A stretch of DNA of 64,000 bases, taken from NCBI GenBank assembly GCA_963556495.2, contig OY747703.1, forward strand, positions 29,908,796 to 29,972,795, in the 5' to 3' direction. The number at the start of each line of letters is the position of its first letter. Positions within the stretch are counted from its first letter, which is position 1. Made by a program: the position numbers and the translations under genes. Below the pieces are notes generated by a model. The model had not been told where the DNA came from and did no database searches. It worked only from the letters and a program-made list of their open reading frames with translations. Source of the stretch: Valencia hispanica (taxonomy: Eukaryota; Chordata; Actinopteri; Cyprinodontiformes; Valenciidae). Of the stretch, positions 46,576 to 56,963 are shown piece by piece.

Positions 46576-46579
46576 ACAC

Positions 46580-47520
46580 TAATGGGAAAAAGCAGGTCAG
46601 TGATGATAAAAAGGGTTTGATTGCTGTGAGGCCTTTAAAGGTGTTTCCATTGATTATTGAGGAGGGTATAAATAAATTTTTGAAATGTTATTTTTACTAC
46701 AAAGTAACTAATGTAATTTGAGAAATACCAGTCTCATTTCAAATCCCAAACAAACTTAATTGAATGAAAATAACTTGGAATAAAATTTACACATCATCTT
46801 CATCTTCGTTCTTCACTTCTCTAGGCAGAAGTGAAAGAATTTATTTAAGATGTAAATGAATCCAAAAACTCAAAGAGATACTGGGCATATATATGCCGTA
46901 TGTGGTGTTATGTTTCCAGGCTGGTGTGTTTTTATCCCTGAATAAGTAATGATTTCAAAGTTTATTCATCTGTCCAAAAAATAAAAACAAATTAAAGACA
47001 AACTAGAAAGATAAATAATGAAAAGATCTAAGTTGCAAAATTGCAACACTGTTTTGCATCATTGCTTTTTTTGGGAACTTAGACCACTAATATTAAAAGC
47101 TATGAAAGTTGTTTTTTTTTCTTGCCGCTTGTTAGTCCAACCCTTTTGTACCGTTTCACAAAACATTTAATGTTTTCAACTTGTTTAGTTCAGCAGTGTA
47201 AAACAAAACAAAAAGCCCTTGCCAAGTGAGAAAAAACATGGAAGGAGCATTTTTTTGTAGAACTTCTATGATCTTTCTTCTTCTTTCTTCTTCTTCTGAG
47301 GTTTTTTCTACTGCTGACGGAGGAGCAACCTCTCCCAACCTCTCCTGATCTCTAGCCATATTCTCTTTTATTATTTTATTTTCTTAGCTTTTTTTCTTAG
47401 TTACTTTATACACCCAGCTTCTGGGATCACTGTATTAAACCAGATCTTTTTTTGGGGGGGAAATCTTTCTGAAGGACTGTGTATTACCAAAATTTTTGTT
47501 TTGCTCAGCTGAGGACTTTG
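46580..47520. other. No gene recognised
   Basis: AT-rich. A CTT/TTC-rich stretch at 47,267-47,300 keeps a minus-strand frame open. The right part may be the 5' UTR of the L2-type LINE that starts near 47.5 kb. Confidence 0.4.
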
Positions 47521-47529
47521 AGAAACTGC

Positions 47530-48690
47530 TCCAGAGAATTGAAACAATCGAGACAAAGTTACACCATCTTCAGATTAATTTTGAACAAACACTGGATATG
47601 GAAATGAGACAACTTTACCGATGACTACACGCAGGTAGGAAAAACCTGGCAGCCCGGTGTTAGCTTGGTCCGACAGTCTCGCACAGAAGCCACAGAACAA
47701 CGCTACTCCTCCAACCAAAAGGCGTTTAACAGGGAGAACACGCCATTCCCATTTCGACAGAGACTGGTCAGCTTTAAAGCACACTGAATCTACACCTGCT
47801 TTTTCTGCTCCGAGGAAGAAGAAACGAAAGAATCTGCAACCTAAAGCAAGAGATATCACTCCCCCTGGAATACCGTTGAGAAACAGATTCGCAGCCCTCA
47901 GTTTCCCGAAAGACAACTCAGCCCCGGGGACCAGTCAAGGTCACCAGGAGAAATCAATTCGCATGAACAGACACATAAGAAAGCAAGGACCCCCACCCCC
48001 ACTCCCATCACCACCACCAAAAGTTCTCATCATACATGATGGATCAATTAATGTTATTGGCGATCTTTGTAGTCAGAACACTAGCGTTACAGCTGCCACA
48101 AGAATACAGTGAGAGAAATATCAGAAAAATCCAGACAATTTCAGAACAACACCCTAACCTGGAAAAGCATGTTTTTTCACACAGGTGCAAATGAAGTAGC
48201 CAAAAAACTATCTAAAATTCTCAAAACAGATTTCTCAGATCTGCTACAGAGGCTTGGTGGACTTAACATTAACATTTCTATCAGCGGACCAGTCCATGAA
48301 GGAAATGATGAAAGTTACAGTAGACTTTTGCAGTAGACTCTTGACCTCAAATATTTTCTGTTATCTGAATACACATCAAAGAGCTGAGCTCAAACCACAG
48401 CCTGCGGATACTATTAGAGTACAAACATTTCCCCCCCCCCCAGACAGAGTAAAGATTATATCATCACCAGCACAGAATGACAGAGAACAAACATTTCCAG
48501 CAAATATTCCAATGTCATCAGACTCATCGACACCTAATGACTCTTCATTTAGAGATTTCTCAGATTATCTGAAAGCACAAATTAGAATTGGGTCACAACT
48601 AACACAAAAACTTGGACTACATCAGGCCTCTGGGACTAACATTGGATGTTTTCCACACATGCCCCAACTGGTAATAACGGACATCTGAAA
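47530..48690 (+). pseudogene. L2-type LINE ORF1 with esterase-like C-terminus
   Basis: The ORF1 product of an L2-type LINE is an RNA-binding chaperone with an SGNH-esterase-like domain. Frames at 47,657-48,112 (basic region, LTGRTRHSHFDRDWSALK, LRNRFAALSFPKD), 48,109-48,336 and 48,254-48,688 overlap in different phases. The esterase-like part shows VLIIHDGS (strand and nucleophile region), HTGANEVAKKLSK (block III-like, with ANE where related copies have TND) and INISISGPV. At least three frame changes and a stop near 48,334 break it. The loss of the usual HxGxND word is visible damage relative to the copy at 5.9 kb. Confidence 0.7.
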
Positions 48691-48859
48691 TGCAAGGGAA
48701 CCGGACAGTAATTATATTCTCACCATCTTCGAGAAGTCGTCCAGCCACCCCAAAAAATCCATTCAAGTCATTATAAGCAAGAGAAAACAAAAAGCTAAAG
48801 CCAAACACTTTTTGTAATAAAATAAATCTTAAATTGATCACCTTTTAGAAGGTTCAGCT

Positions 48860-49120
48860 ACCAGTTATCAAACTACTTACGTTAGCCTTATTAAATATTA
48901 GGTCTTTATCAGGAAAGTCACTCCTAATCAATGAATTCCTCACTGAACATAACATACATGCCCTCTTTTATCAGAAACCTGGCTAGATGTAAATAATGAA
49001 ACATCTGTATTGATAGAATCTACTCCTCCAAATTACAATTTTTTAAGTGAGAACAAGAAACACAGATGAGGTGGAGACGTAGCCACAATTTTTCATAGCT
49101 CAATGAACTTTAATCCATGG
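48860..49120 (+). pseudogene. L2-type LINE endonuclease, N-terminal part
   Basis: In shifting frames the sequence reads the start of an apurinic/apyrimidinic-type endonuclease: SLLSGK-like lead-in, then SETWLDVNNETSVLIESTPPNYNF and GGDVATIFHSSMN. It is cut at 49,120 by the terminal motif of the hAT element. Its C-terminal partner resumes at about 52,050. Confidence 0.75.
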
Positions 49121-52049
49121 CAATGTTCCCTCTAAGTTGCGCGCATGCGCAATTGCACACTGCTGACAAAGTCTTCGGGCTCAGAAAATATGCTCTGCGC
49201 ACCAAAAAATATATATATAACCTGAATTGAAAAAAACAAAACAAAACCAAAAAATTAATTCTGTGCTATTTTGCAGTATGAATCAATGAGCATATGCACC
49301 GATTTACAGTTCGAGCAGTGACCCTGCATTGGTCCAATTAGAAAAACACACTTGCCCGAACCTGTTATCCATGGTTATTGCCATATCAATACGGCAGAGA
49401 CCCGCACACTGACACAACACAGTAACTACATAGCTGTCTTGGCCTTCCTGCTGTGTGTCGGTTTGTTAAAATGTGAGACATCTCTTTCGGGGTACCAGGT
49501 TTGGGATTGTTGGGTGGTGCCTGTTCGGTGGCTCTGCAGGATACAGATCCAGCATATTTGCTCATTCGATCACCTGTTCTGTGCGCTCCGTGCATGGTCG
49601 GTGCATTGGCGGGTTGGCGGGATCAGGACTCAGGAGCTGGTACAACTTGGTGTCCAGGTGCTGACTGAGCTTGGCCTAGGGATGATGTCCTTCCGCTGCG
49701 GCTCTCGGTGGGGTGCCCCGACGTGGGGCAGGGGTGGGGCGCTGGGTTGTTGGCGGTGGGGATTGGCCTGGGATGGTGGCGGCGGGTGGCTGTGGCAGGG
49801 GCCCCTCATCAGCCGGTCCCTGGTCGGGTCCCTGCTGGGAGATGAGGCGCCCCTGGGCCCCGACTCTCACGGTCCATGGACGTGCCCCCCCAGGCCCCTG
49901 CATCGTAGCCGCTAGACGTTCCCCTGGGGTTCTCCTCTGCTCCTCTCTTGGGGGATGCGGTCGGCCCCACGCTGGTCCACCTGGGGCTCTGGGGGTCCTT
50001 TGGACATCTTGTCTCCGATCTCCTTCATGTCTGCATCAATTCTTGGGAGACGAATTGATGGCTGCTCACACCAGCTATCGAACACTCTTATGGAGAGACC
50101 TTATATGCACCAGCATTCTCACACTTACACATAGGTGTGGGGTCTCCGGTGTTTACAGATATATTCTTGGACTGAGGTTATCATTACTAGAGCTTGATTA
50201 ATTTGTACCATGAGCTTTTCAGTGACATTGTTGTTGTATTTTTATATCCATTTTTGTGTGATGAACTAAGAACTACACAACCATGTGTAGTTCTTAGTTC
50301 ACAATGTTTGGTTTGTTTTGTCGATGTTCCTTTTTCTGTTTTTGTTGTTTTTCCCCCTCTCTCTGCCGTCCTGTGGGTATAGAGGTAGACTTAGATGTTT
50401 TCCTGTGTTTTCTTTGTTCCCCTTCCTCTCTTGTATTTTCAACTCACCCTCTCTCTTGACTTTTTGTTTCCTACCTCTCTTCTTCCTCTTCTTTCTTTCT
50501 TCCCCTTTATTTTCCGTCTCCATGTCCATAACATCAGAAAATAAAACCCACAGCAATTCATAATAAAGATTTCTCACACATATATATCAAGTGGAGTACT
50601 ATAGCAAAAGCTGTAGTGCTACGCTTGTGAAAGTAAATCTGTTGGGCTTCTACTGGTGTACTCAGACACCAATTCTGAGCTTCAGACTGCCAAACAGGAC
50701 ACGTTTAAATAAAAATAATAATAATAATAATAAAATGTGAGACATCTTCTTTTACAGATAGACCTTCACGCTGGAGGCTAATGTGCATCCAATCTGACAT
50801 TTTTGCCCATATCTGATTTTCAGGACAGTTTGAACAGCACAGTTCTATTTTTTTCAAACCCGATAGATAGGTTATGTGGTCTGCAAGTGAAGTCTTTTCC
50901 AGGGTCAAGATTAAAGATAGACATGGGTATGCGAATAAGACTAAGGTAAAACAAATAGTTAATTAATTGAGACACAAACTCAGATCCTCCTGCTTATATA
51001 GTAGCGGAACGCTTTCGTCTATGACAGCGCCAAGTTCGTGCGCTGTGAAATGTACTTGATTTATTTAGAATGTCTGTAGCGTTTTAATTTTCTTTAACAA
51101 AAAAGGGATTTATGGAATGTTCTGAAAACATCTGAAGTTTTAATTTTATGCCTCTCAGAAACGGGCTCATTATTGTTGGTCTTAGTTTGTAACTTTATCA
51201 CTGGATTGTTTCAGCTGCCACAAAAGAAAGAAAACAGGAATAGGAAAATGGATTTTAACAAGAAATCAGAATTGAACATTTAACCTGCAACAGTAACATA
51301 GCAGTGCAGCTCCTGTCAGTCAGCAGGGCTAGAGTTTACCTGCATACTGTGTGAAAGAATCTTTTAGTGTTTGGTCTCAATGTTTGATTCTGCATTTGGG
51401 TTAAAATATTTCGCTTCAAGACAGTAACGTTTGTCATTGAGTGACCAGTGGCTGGCTGCTCCAGCCAATGACGCGATTCACATACAGATTTACGCAGCTA
51501 GTCAATCGATATTTGTGCTACATTTCAAGCATGCAGAGGAGACTGTGTAAGAGGCTTTTAGTTAATTGAATCGTTTCAAAACATCGAGAAATCGTCTTGA
51601 AGTGGACCATTTAGATCAGCTGATGCGCATAAAGTCAAAGCTGCAAGCAGATGAGGCCATCAACCTGGACAATATGGAATTATATTTCAGTCAAAAATCC
51701 CGAACGAGATTTTCAGCCCTAACCTGCGCATATTCAACAAGGCACGCACATAATTGCTCATGCGTGTGTGCGCATATTCAACAACACGCGCGTGTAGAAT
51801 TCATCTCATCTCATTCATCTCATGAAAGGATGTGGATTTCACCTCACACCCGCTCTACACAAAGCTTTCATACACACGTGAAGGTAAATCTTAGGAGAGA
51901 CTGTGCCCTTGAAAGGAAATTCTGCGCGAGTGAGTATAAGACTTTTGACTGTTTGGAGGAGGAGCCTAAGGTTGGTACTGACCCTGTGTAATTGGTCTTT
52001 TTAAATCAGTAATTCCATAGGATACGTGAGAAGGACAGACGAAAAAAAT
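49121..52049 (+). mobile_element. hAT element (same family as 37.5-39.1 kb), split by an L1-like insertion
   Basis: It begins with caatgttccctctaagttgc at 49,121. The stretch 50,748-51,150 matches the reverse complement of 38,780-39,115. The C-terminal transposase frame (about 51,540-51,680: HLDQLMRIKSKLQADEAINLDN) resumes at about 52,018 with 'ggatacgtgag', after roughly 330 bp of unrelated sequence. The far terminal repeat is missing, so the element was truncated where it rejoins the LINE. Confidence 0.7.
49484..50730 (+). mobile_element. L1-like LINE insertion (3' UTR only) with 17-bp target duplication
   Basis: TAAAATGTGAGACATCT occurs at 49,467-49,483 and again at 50,731-50,747, flanking the segment exactly. 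The insert is a GC-rich 3' UTR, then a pyrimidine-rich tract (50,320-50,520), then 'ccataacatcagaaaataaaa' and a tail ending 'aataaaaataataataataataa'. A long, variable target duplication and a simple-repeat tail are marks of target-primed reverse transcription. It is severely 5'-truncated and carries no coding sequence; the long frames at 49.35-50.2 kb are compositional. Confidence 0.88.
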
Positions 52050-52780
52050 ACTGACAACCCTAAGAATAGACTAGCAAAAACATTAAGTAAAATTCTTCAC
52101 AACTTTGACCTGACCCAGCATTTCAAACAACCAATAGAGGACACATTCTGGAATTAATTAACTGCAAATGTTTAACTATATCTGACATCCCGGTAATTAA
52201 TATTGCGTTATCTGACCATTCCTGTTTTTTCTTTGAAAGTATCATCTCTGCTAAAATATCTAGCCACAGTGAGATAACTGTAAAAAAGCGTTTTCTCTGG
52301 GACAGTTCAGTTGAAACCTTTAAAAGTATTTACCCTTCCACCACATCCCCCTCATCTCCCAACTCCAAGTCAGTAAACAAGCTGGTAGATAATTTCCTCG
52401 TAAAAATTTCAGACATCATTGATTCCATTGCTCCGACTAAAGTGAAATTAGTCTCAGGCAGAAAGAAGTCTCCGTGGACAAGTGATCCACTGGTATGTAG
52501 TGAAAAAAGCGAGTGTCGATGAGACGAGTGAAAATGGCGGGAAAACTCGACTCCAGGTACACTGTGAGATCTACAAAGAGAGACTGAAGAGATATCAGTT
52601 AACTTTGAAAGATGCTAAGGAATCTTTCTTCTCTGAAATCATTAGCAGAACCATTAATAATTCAAGGACTCAGTTTGCAACAGTGGAAAGACTAACTAAT
52701 CCTCCAGTGACAGTAGCCCCTGAACTAAATCCAACCAGGGCCTGCAATGAATTTGCCAGCTTTTTCACTGAAAAGATTCT
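52050..52780 (+). pseudogene. L2-type LINE endonuclease C-terminus and linker to RT
   Basis: The frames give NPKNRLAKTLSKILHNFDLTQHF, then NIALSDHSCFFFES (the conserved SDH motif of the endonuclease) and DIIDSIAPTKVKLV. A basic linker, VHCEIYKERLKRYQLTLKDAKESFFSEII, and NEFASFFTEKI follow. Several frameshifts are present. The break at 52,781 coincides with the start of Harbinger-like sequence. Confidence 0.78.
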
Positions 52781-52782
52781 AA

Positions 52783-53340
52783 CGGTGCGTTCACACCAAA
52801 GCGTCAAAAATGCACCGCAAGCCAAAGTTGGACGCTGGAACATTCATACCTCGACGTGCATCAAAAGTGAATTGGACGCCTGTCAAAATATACCATTTTG
52901 ACGTGCGTCGAGTTGGAAATATGTAACTTGTGGGAGGCAGGAGTGCCAGACGGTCTGTTTGCAAGATGGCAGCTATCGATAAAGCTGTCGATGTAGCGTT
53001 TATAGAGAGAGTCTCCCTTCTCCATTTACTGTGGAGACCAGAGCAGCGGCGTAGAGTACATTCTCGCCATACTTGGGTCCACCAGTTCCTCCAGAAGCGT
53101 GAGCAGTTTGGTGAGTTTCACTACTTGCTTCAAGAGCTACGTCTGGATGACGGCCGCTTTCAGCAGTACCACCGTCTGTCCCTCGCCCAGTTTGAGGAGC
53201 TGTTGTCCCGTGTCGGTCCAAGCATTGCCTGCCAAGACACCAACTACTGGCGCTCAATCCCACCTGCTGAGCAGCTGTCCATCTGCCTGTGGTTGGTAAA
53301 AGTTAGTAAAAGTGTATAATACGGTAGTTATGTCTCTATT
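52783..53340 (+). pseudogene. PIF/Harbinger fragment with transposase N-terminus
   Basis: It starts with a Harbinger-like end (ggtgcgttcacaccaaagcg). The plus-strand frame (ATG at about 52,966, M-A-A-I-D-K) gives an N-terminal helical region, then YHRLSLAQFEELLSRVGPSI and QDTNYWRSIPPAEQLSICLWL. The last is the conserved segment just before the HTH/nuclease core in Harbinger transposases. The frame stops at 53,317-53,319 and the nuclease domain is absent. The family differs from the 34.4-37.2 kb element. Confidence 0.75.
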
Positions 53341-53344
53341 GAAC

Positions 53345-53965
53345 TGCTGTGTTTCAGCAGTTAAATAGCTTCACAACAATGACCAACCGCTTTGATGTTT
53401 TTCAGTCTGGTTTCCGTGCTCACCACAGCACTGAGACTGCCCTAGTCAAAGTTGTCAATGACATCCACATAAATACAGACTGTGGTAAAGGGTAAATGGT
53501 AAATGGACTGAACTTATATAGCGCTTTTCTAGTCATACTGACCACTCAAAGCGCTTTACATTGAAGCCACATTCACCCACTCACACTCGCATTCATACAC
53601 CGACACCCAACATGGCTCGGTAGGACGATGACCAGCACTGTGGTAGAACCACAGTGCTGGTTCTGTTGGACGTTGGGCATTTGACATTGTTGATCATGAT
53701 ATATTATTAGAACGACTGGAAAGCTGGGTCGAAGTCTCTGGTACAGTACTTGGCTGGTTCGAGTCTTACCTAAAGGACATGGACTTCTTTGTTTCAATAG
53801 AAAACTTTTCATCAGAACGAACAGAAATCACATGTCACAGGGCTCCATCCTGGGGCCCCTCCTATTTAGTATCTACACGGTCCCACTAGCCCAGATTATA
53901 AGAACCAATAAGATTAGTTACGATAACTATGCAGATGATACTCAGCTCTACATTACGATGTGATG
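53345..53965 (+). pseudogene. L2-type LINE reverse transcriptase, split by a short repeat
   Basis: RT fingers at 53,350-53,487 read FDVFQSGFRAHHSTETALVKVVNDIH. After the repeat, 53,640-53,960 gives VLVLLDVG (first Asp region, altered), the [20 protein letters not shown] block and [11 protein letters not shown] (catalytic box). Internal stops and shifts separate them. The copy ends about 150 bp before the retroviral LTR. Confidence 0.85.
53488..53642 (+). repeat. Dispersed repeat, 'TATAGCGCTTTTCTAGTCAT' family
   Basis: The block begins with 'gggtaaatggtaaatggac' and shares its core with 10,014-10,225. It is inserted in the LINE RT. Short matching words at both sides ('ctgtggta') hint at a target duplication. 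Confidence 0.65.
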
Positions 53966-54111
53966 AGAGGAGATTTTTAAGTGAAAGCCTGCACCTCGCG
54001 CTGCTATGCTACCAGTCCCTGACCAGCCTGCTGTCTGCTAACTCCTCTCTCCCAGTTCGTTTTTCCTGTGACAGAGTATAAAAAAGAATTACACATTCAC
54101 ACAATATATAT

Positions 54112-54609
54112 TGTTGGGCATGCATGGGAAGAGATTCTCACCAAAATCATCTTCAAAGAACTCTTCCTCATAAATGCCTTTTATTTCTTTACAAAGTTAT
54201 TACAAAACATTCTGAGAGACAGCCTCTCTTACAGGATCCAATCAGCTTAATAATACATATTCATATAGATGCAAAGTGTGCCTGTAGTCCGTCCCTAATC
54301 GGTTAAGCCCCTGTTAATATATTCCTTTTGGTTGCTAAGCAGAAAACCTTCCTTCTCTCAACAGCCTATTTTGGACGACCAAACCAACAGATGTTTCCTG
54401 TTTTTTTTTCAGAGAATCGTGACCCATTGTCTAACTCATATCCTGTTCTTAACGGTTTTGTCCATTTAATCGTGACCGTCCCTTTCTGACCCGTGGGTCA
54501 CATCCTGTGCCAACACTTTTCTGCATTTAGTTAATTATTTTAGCACATAACCCCTTCACCTTTTGGCCTGTGTATTCATTCAATGCTTGTTTAAAAGTTT
54601 TTATTTACA
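54112..54609 (-). repeat. Retroviral LTR (3' LTR of a minus-strand ERV)
   Basis: The segment starts TG and ends CA, is about 500 bp long, and lies directly downstream of env on the minus strand. On that strand it is preceded by a purine-rich tract (about 54,615-54,630: AAAAGAGGGA-type), the expected plus-strand primer site. An AATAAA polyadenylation signal lies near 54,175-54,190 read on the minus strand. The limits are inferred from the TG...CA ends; no partner LTR is in the window to confirm them. Confidence 0.65.
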
Positions 54610-54660
54610 ATAATCCCTCTTTTCACCTCTAATATTTTAGAGGTGAATCTACTATTACTC

Positions 54661-56262
54661 TTACTCCTGTAATTCCACCTGTTCCATTTCTTTTATAGGA
54701 ACTAACATGTATTGTCCTATAAGTGGTGTTTGTGAGATCATTTTCTTTACCATAATTTTAAAACACGGTATTACGCAACATGTCAGCAGGAAAAATATTA
54801 ACATCAAAATTCCTAGGAAAGCCACTACCTTCCAGAGTAAGGACATCCATCCTCCAAAAAAACACCAATTCATCCATTGTGGAGTATCTGCATTTACAAA
54901 GTCTGCATTTTGGGCTTTGGCTACTGTGCGCATTTTAGAGAGAGCATTATCTATGTCGTTTCCATCTCCAGAATTATCCGGGATGTAGCTGCAGCATGAC
55001 TCATTAAGGAGTACACAAATTCCACCTTGGGCTGCCGTCCAGAAATCTAATACCATCCTATTTTGAAGTAACATCAACCTTATGGCTTTCATCTCTTTAT
55101 TGTTGGATTCCCATGCACTAATTGAGGCATTCATGAATAACGAGAAACGATGGGCTTGAGTTTCCACTCTCAACATGACTTTTCCAACCCCTATTGAGGG
55201 AATCAATGATCCAATTATTTTCTTAGCTGTGGTCCATAATTTATGGTCGTCCGGGACATCACTACCCCAAACACTGTCATGCTTTTGAACTTCTATTTTG
55301 CTTAGAGACCGTTTATTCCTACTTTCATTTTTATCCGAATCAGTTTTCTGTTTTGTGGTAATTATGAATGTGTGGTCAGTTAATCCTACTGACGCGCATA
55401 CTCCACCCCAATTTTCAGGCAAATACACATATACCTTGTGTCCGCATAGCCAATATATGTCATCTACTGGTTTTGTGCCCTTTTTCCCAGGTAACGCTGC
55501 ATTATCCCAGTTTACAAACGAACAATTTCCTACGGGGGGAGTACTAGTAGAATACAAAGAACCAATATTACACGGACAGGTCTCATTTTGATCTAAGGTT
55601 TGACTTATAGTGTAACTACTATGGACACACTTTTTAGGGGTGTACAATTTTTGGCATCTAAACGGAGACAATTGTCCTAGATTCCTTGTCCCGTTGCTAT
55701 GAAAACAAGCTGGAAAAGTCATAGAGGATTTTAAATGTGCAACCCCCAGAAAAGATTGTGGAAACGTTGCAAGTGGTTCAAGAGCAGTAAGGAGTTTATA
55801 CGCTGTGAAATTTTGAGGACACAAGTAGGGCACTAAAGTACAGTTGTTCCAGTTAATCTGATGACGGCCATAGCGCTTCACATCAGTCTGGAATACACAA
55901 AAAGAACTCCTAAATGACAATGGGAATGGATCCAATTAGGGTTGAGAGAAGCTCTTTGGCATGATAGAGCACACATAGCAGTTAGAATAATTATTTGATC
56001 TTGCAAGACCCTCCACCTAGTTATACCACTGATTAAGATGGTATCCATGCAGAGGGTCTTCATCTTTAACGCCTAAATGAGGGTCTGATACCCATCTTTT
56101 GCCACGTTGTATTATCCGGATATCTGAGTGGTTTTTGGAATTTATCGAGCTGTTAGGACGCAGGCGGTTGTCTGTGTTTTGGCAGTAAGCTGCATGTCTG
56201 TAGGGCCAGTCGCAATTCAGAAGCAATATAACATTCAATATTAATAATAGTACAAAAACCAC
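54661..56262 (-). pseudogene. env: ERV envelope glycoprotein gene, frame-broken near the N-terminus
   Basis: Fusion glycoprotein of a gammaretrovirus-type ERV. The main open frame (55,935-54,661, 424 codons without a stop) covers most of the surface subunit, a basic furin-type cleavage site near residue 210, and the transmembrane subunit. The transmembrane subunit has an immunosuppressive-domain-like segment followed by the CX6CC motif of gamma-type envelopes, a membrane anchor near residues 365-390 and a short cytoplasmic tail. Several N-glycosylation sites are visible. There is no ATG at the left end of this frame; a stop lies directly upstream. A leader with a hydrophobic signal-peptide-like start lies in another frame at 56,262-56,017. 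The gene as it stands is therefore broken between leader and main frame, although its length makes later selection worth testing. Confidence 0.85.
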
Positions 56263-56289
56263 GCAGCTTTAAACCGTCCAGTTACCCCA

Positions 56290-56960
56290 AATAGGATCAG
56301 TTAGGGGATTTCTTCCCAACTTCCTGTAGCTAAACATTTTCAATCTGTATAATTTGCACAAAAACTTAAGCTTTAATATTTTTTAAAAAATAGAATGTAA
56401 ATGATGAAAAATATGAGCATTAAAATTAAATACACTTAAAGGAAGCGGTCCTTCTTATTATTTTAGCAAAACTGGTAATACTCTGTTCTGCCCCTAGGAA
56501 AATGTGACTTTTTCTCAGCCTGCTTATTCCCACATCATGATGCTGCTGTTTTTTATTTTATTTTATTTCTAAAATAGTGATGCAGCTGCAATTATAAAAA
56601 AAAAATACAAATAACAAAATCTTTAAAAGGTATGTAGATAAAATCAAGCTAAGCTAAAATATAATATAAATGATAAGACGTAAATAAGATAAAATATAAA
56701 ATGTGAAGATGCTCTTCAGTTTCTGTTTGCTGTCCTCCACTGGCTCGAGGGTGCTGCAGAAACTCTTTTCTTCTCTTTTCTTTTGATCTTCAGGGAATAC
56801 TTTACCAGCCTTTATAAAATGTATATGTTTTTTTTTTATGTTTTTCATGCTTAAGAATTAAGTACCCCTTACCCTCTTTAGGAGTGATCTAACCCCTGAT
56901 CACTCCTCTCCGACAGATTTTCTTCAGAGAATAAAAGCCGGGCTCGATAGCACCTAAGAA
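56290..56960. other. Non-coding gap between pol and env of the ERV
   Basis: About 670 bp of AT-rich sequence lie where pol and env normally almost touch. A minus-strand 64-codon lysine-rich frame (56,848-56,654) has no recognisable domain. This may be an insertion or a degraded spacer. Confidence 0.45.
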
Positions 56961-56963
56961 CTT

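Larger units (their letters stand above)
47525..53965 (+). mobile_element. L2-type LINE, long copy, multiply interrupted
   Basis: A plus-strand non-LTR retrotransposon in pieces. ORF1 is at 47,530-48,690, the apurinic endonuclease N-terminus at 48,860-49,120, the endonuclease C-terminus and linker at 52,050-52,780, RT fingers at 53,345-53,487, and RT palm at 53,640-53,965. The gaps hold a hAT element (49,121-about 52,049), a Harbinger fragment (52,783-about 53,340) and a short dispersed repeat (53,488-53,640). Around the hAT and Harbinger pieces some LINE sequence is missing, so those junctions are not simple insertions. It ends at the YADD box, just before the retroviral LTR. Confidence 0.85.

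Noticed and set aside
47156..47359. 67-codon minus-strand frame with a Glu/Arg-rich stretch
   Set aside because: The charged part is a translation of a CTT/TTC-rich tract, and the remainder has no recognisable feature.
49352..50201. Overlapping open frames of 187 and 162 codons on the plus strand
   Set aside because: They lie wholly or largely inside the L1-like 3' UTR insertion bounded by a 17-bp target duplication. The openness follows from the GC-rich, stop-poor composition, and no domain is visible.
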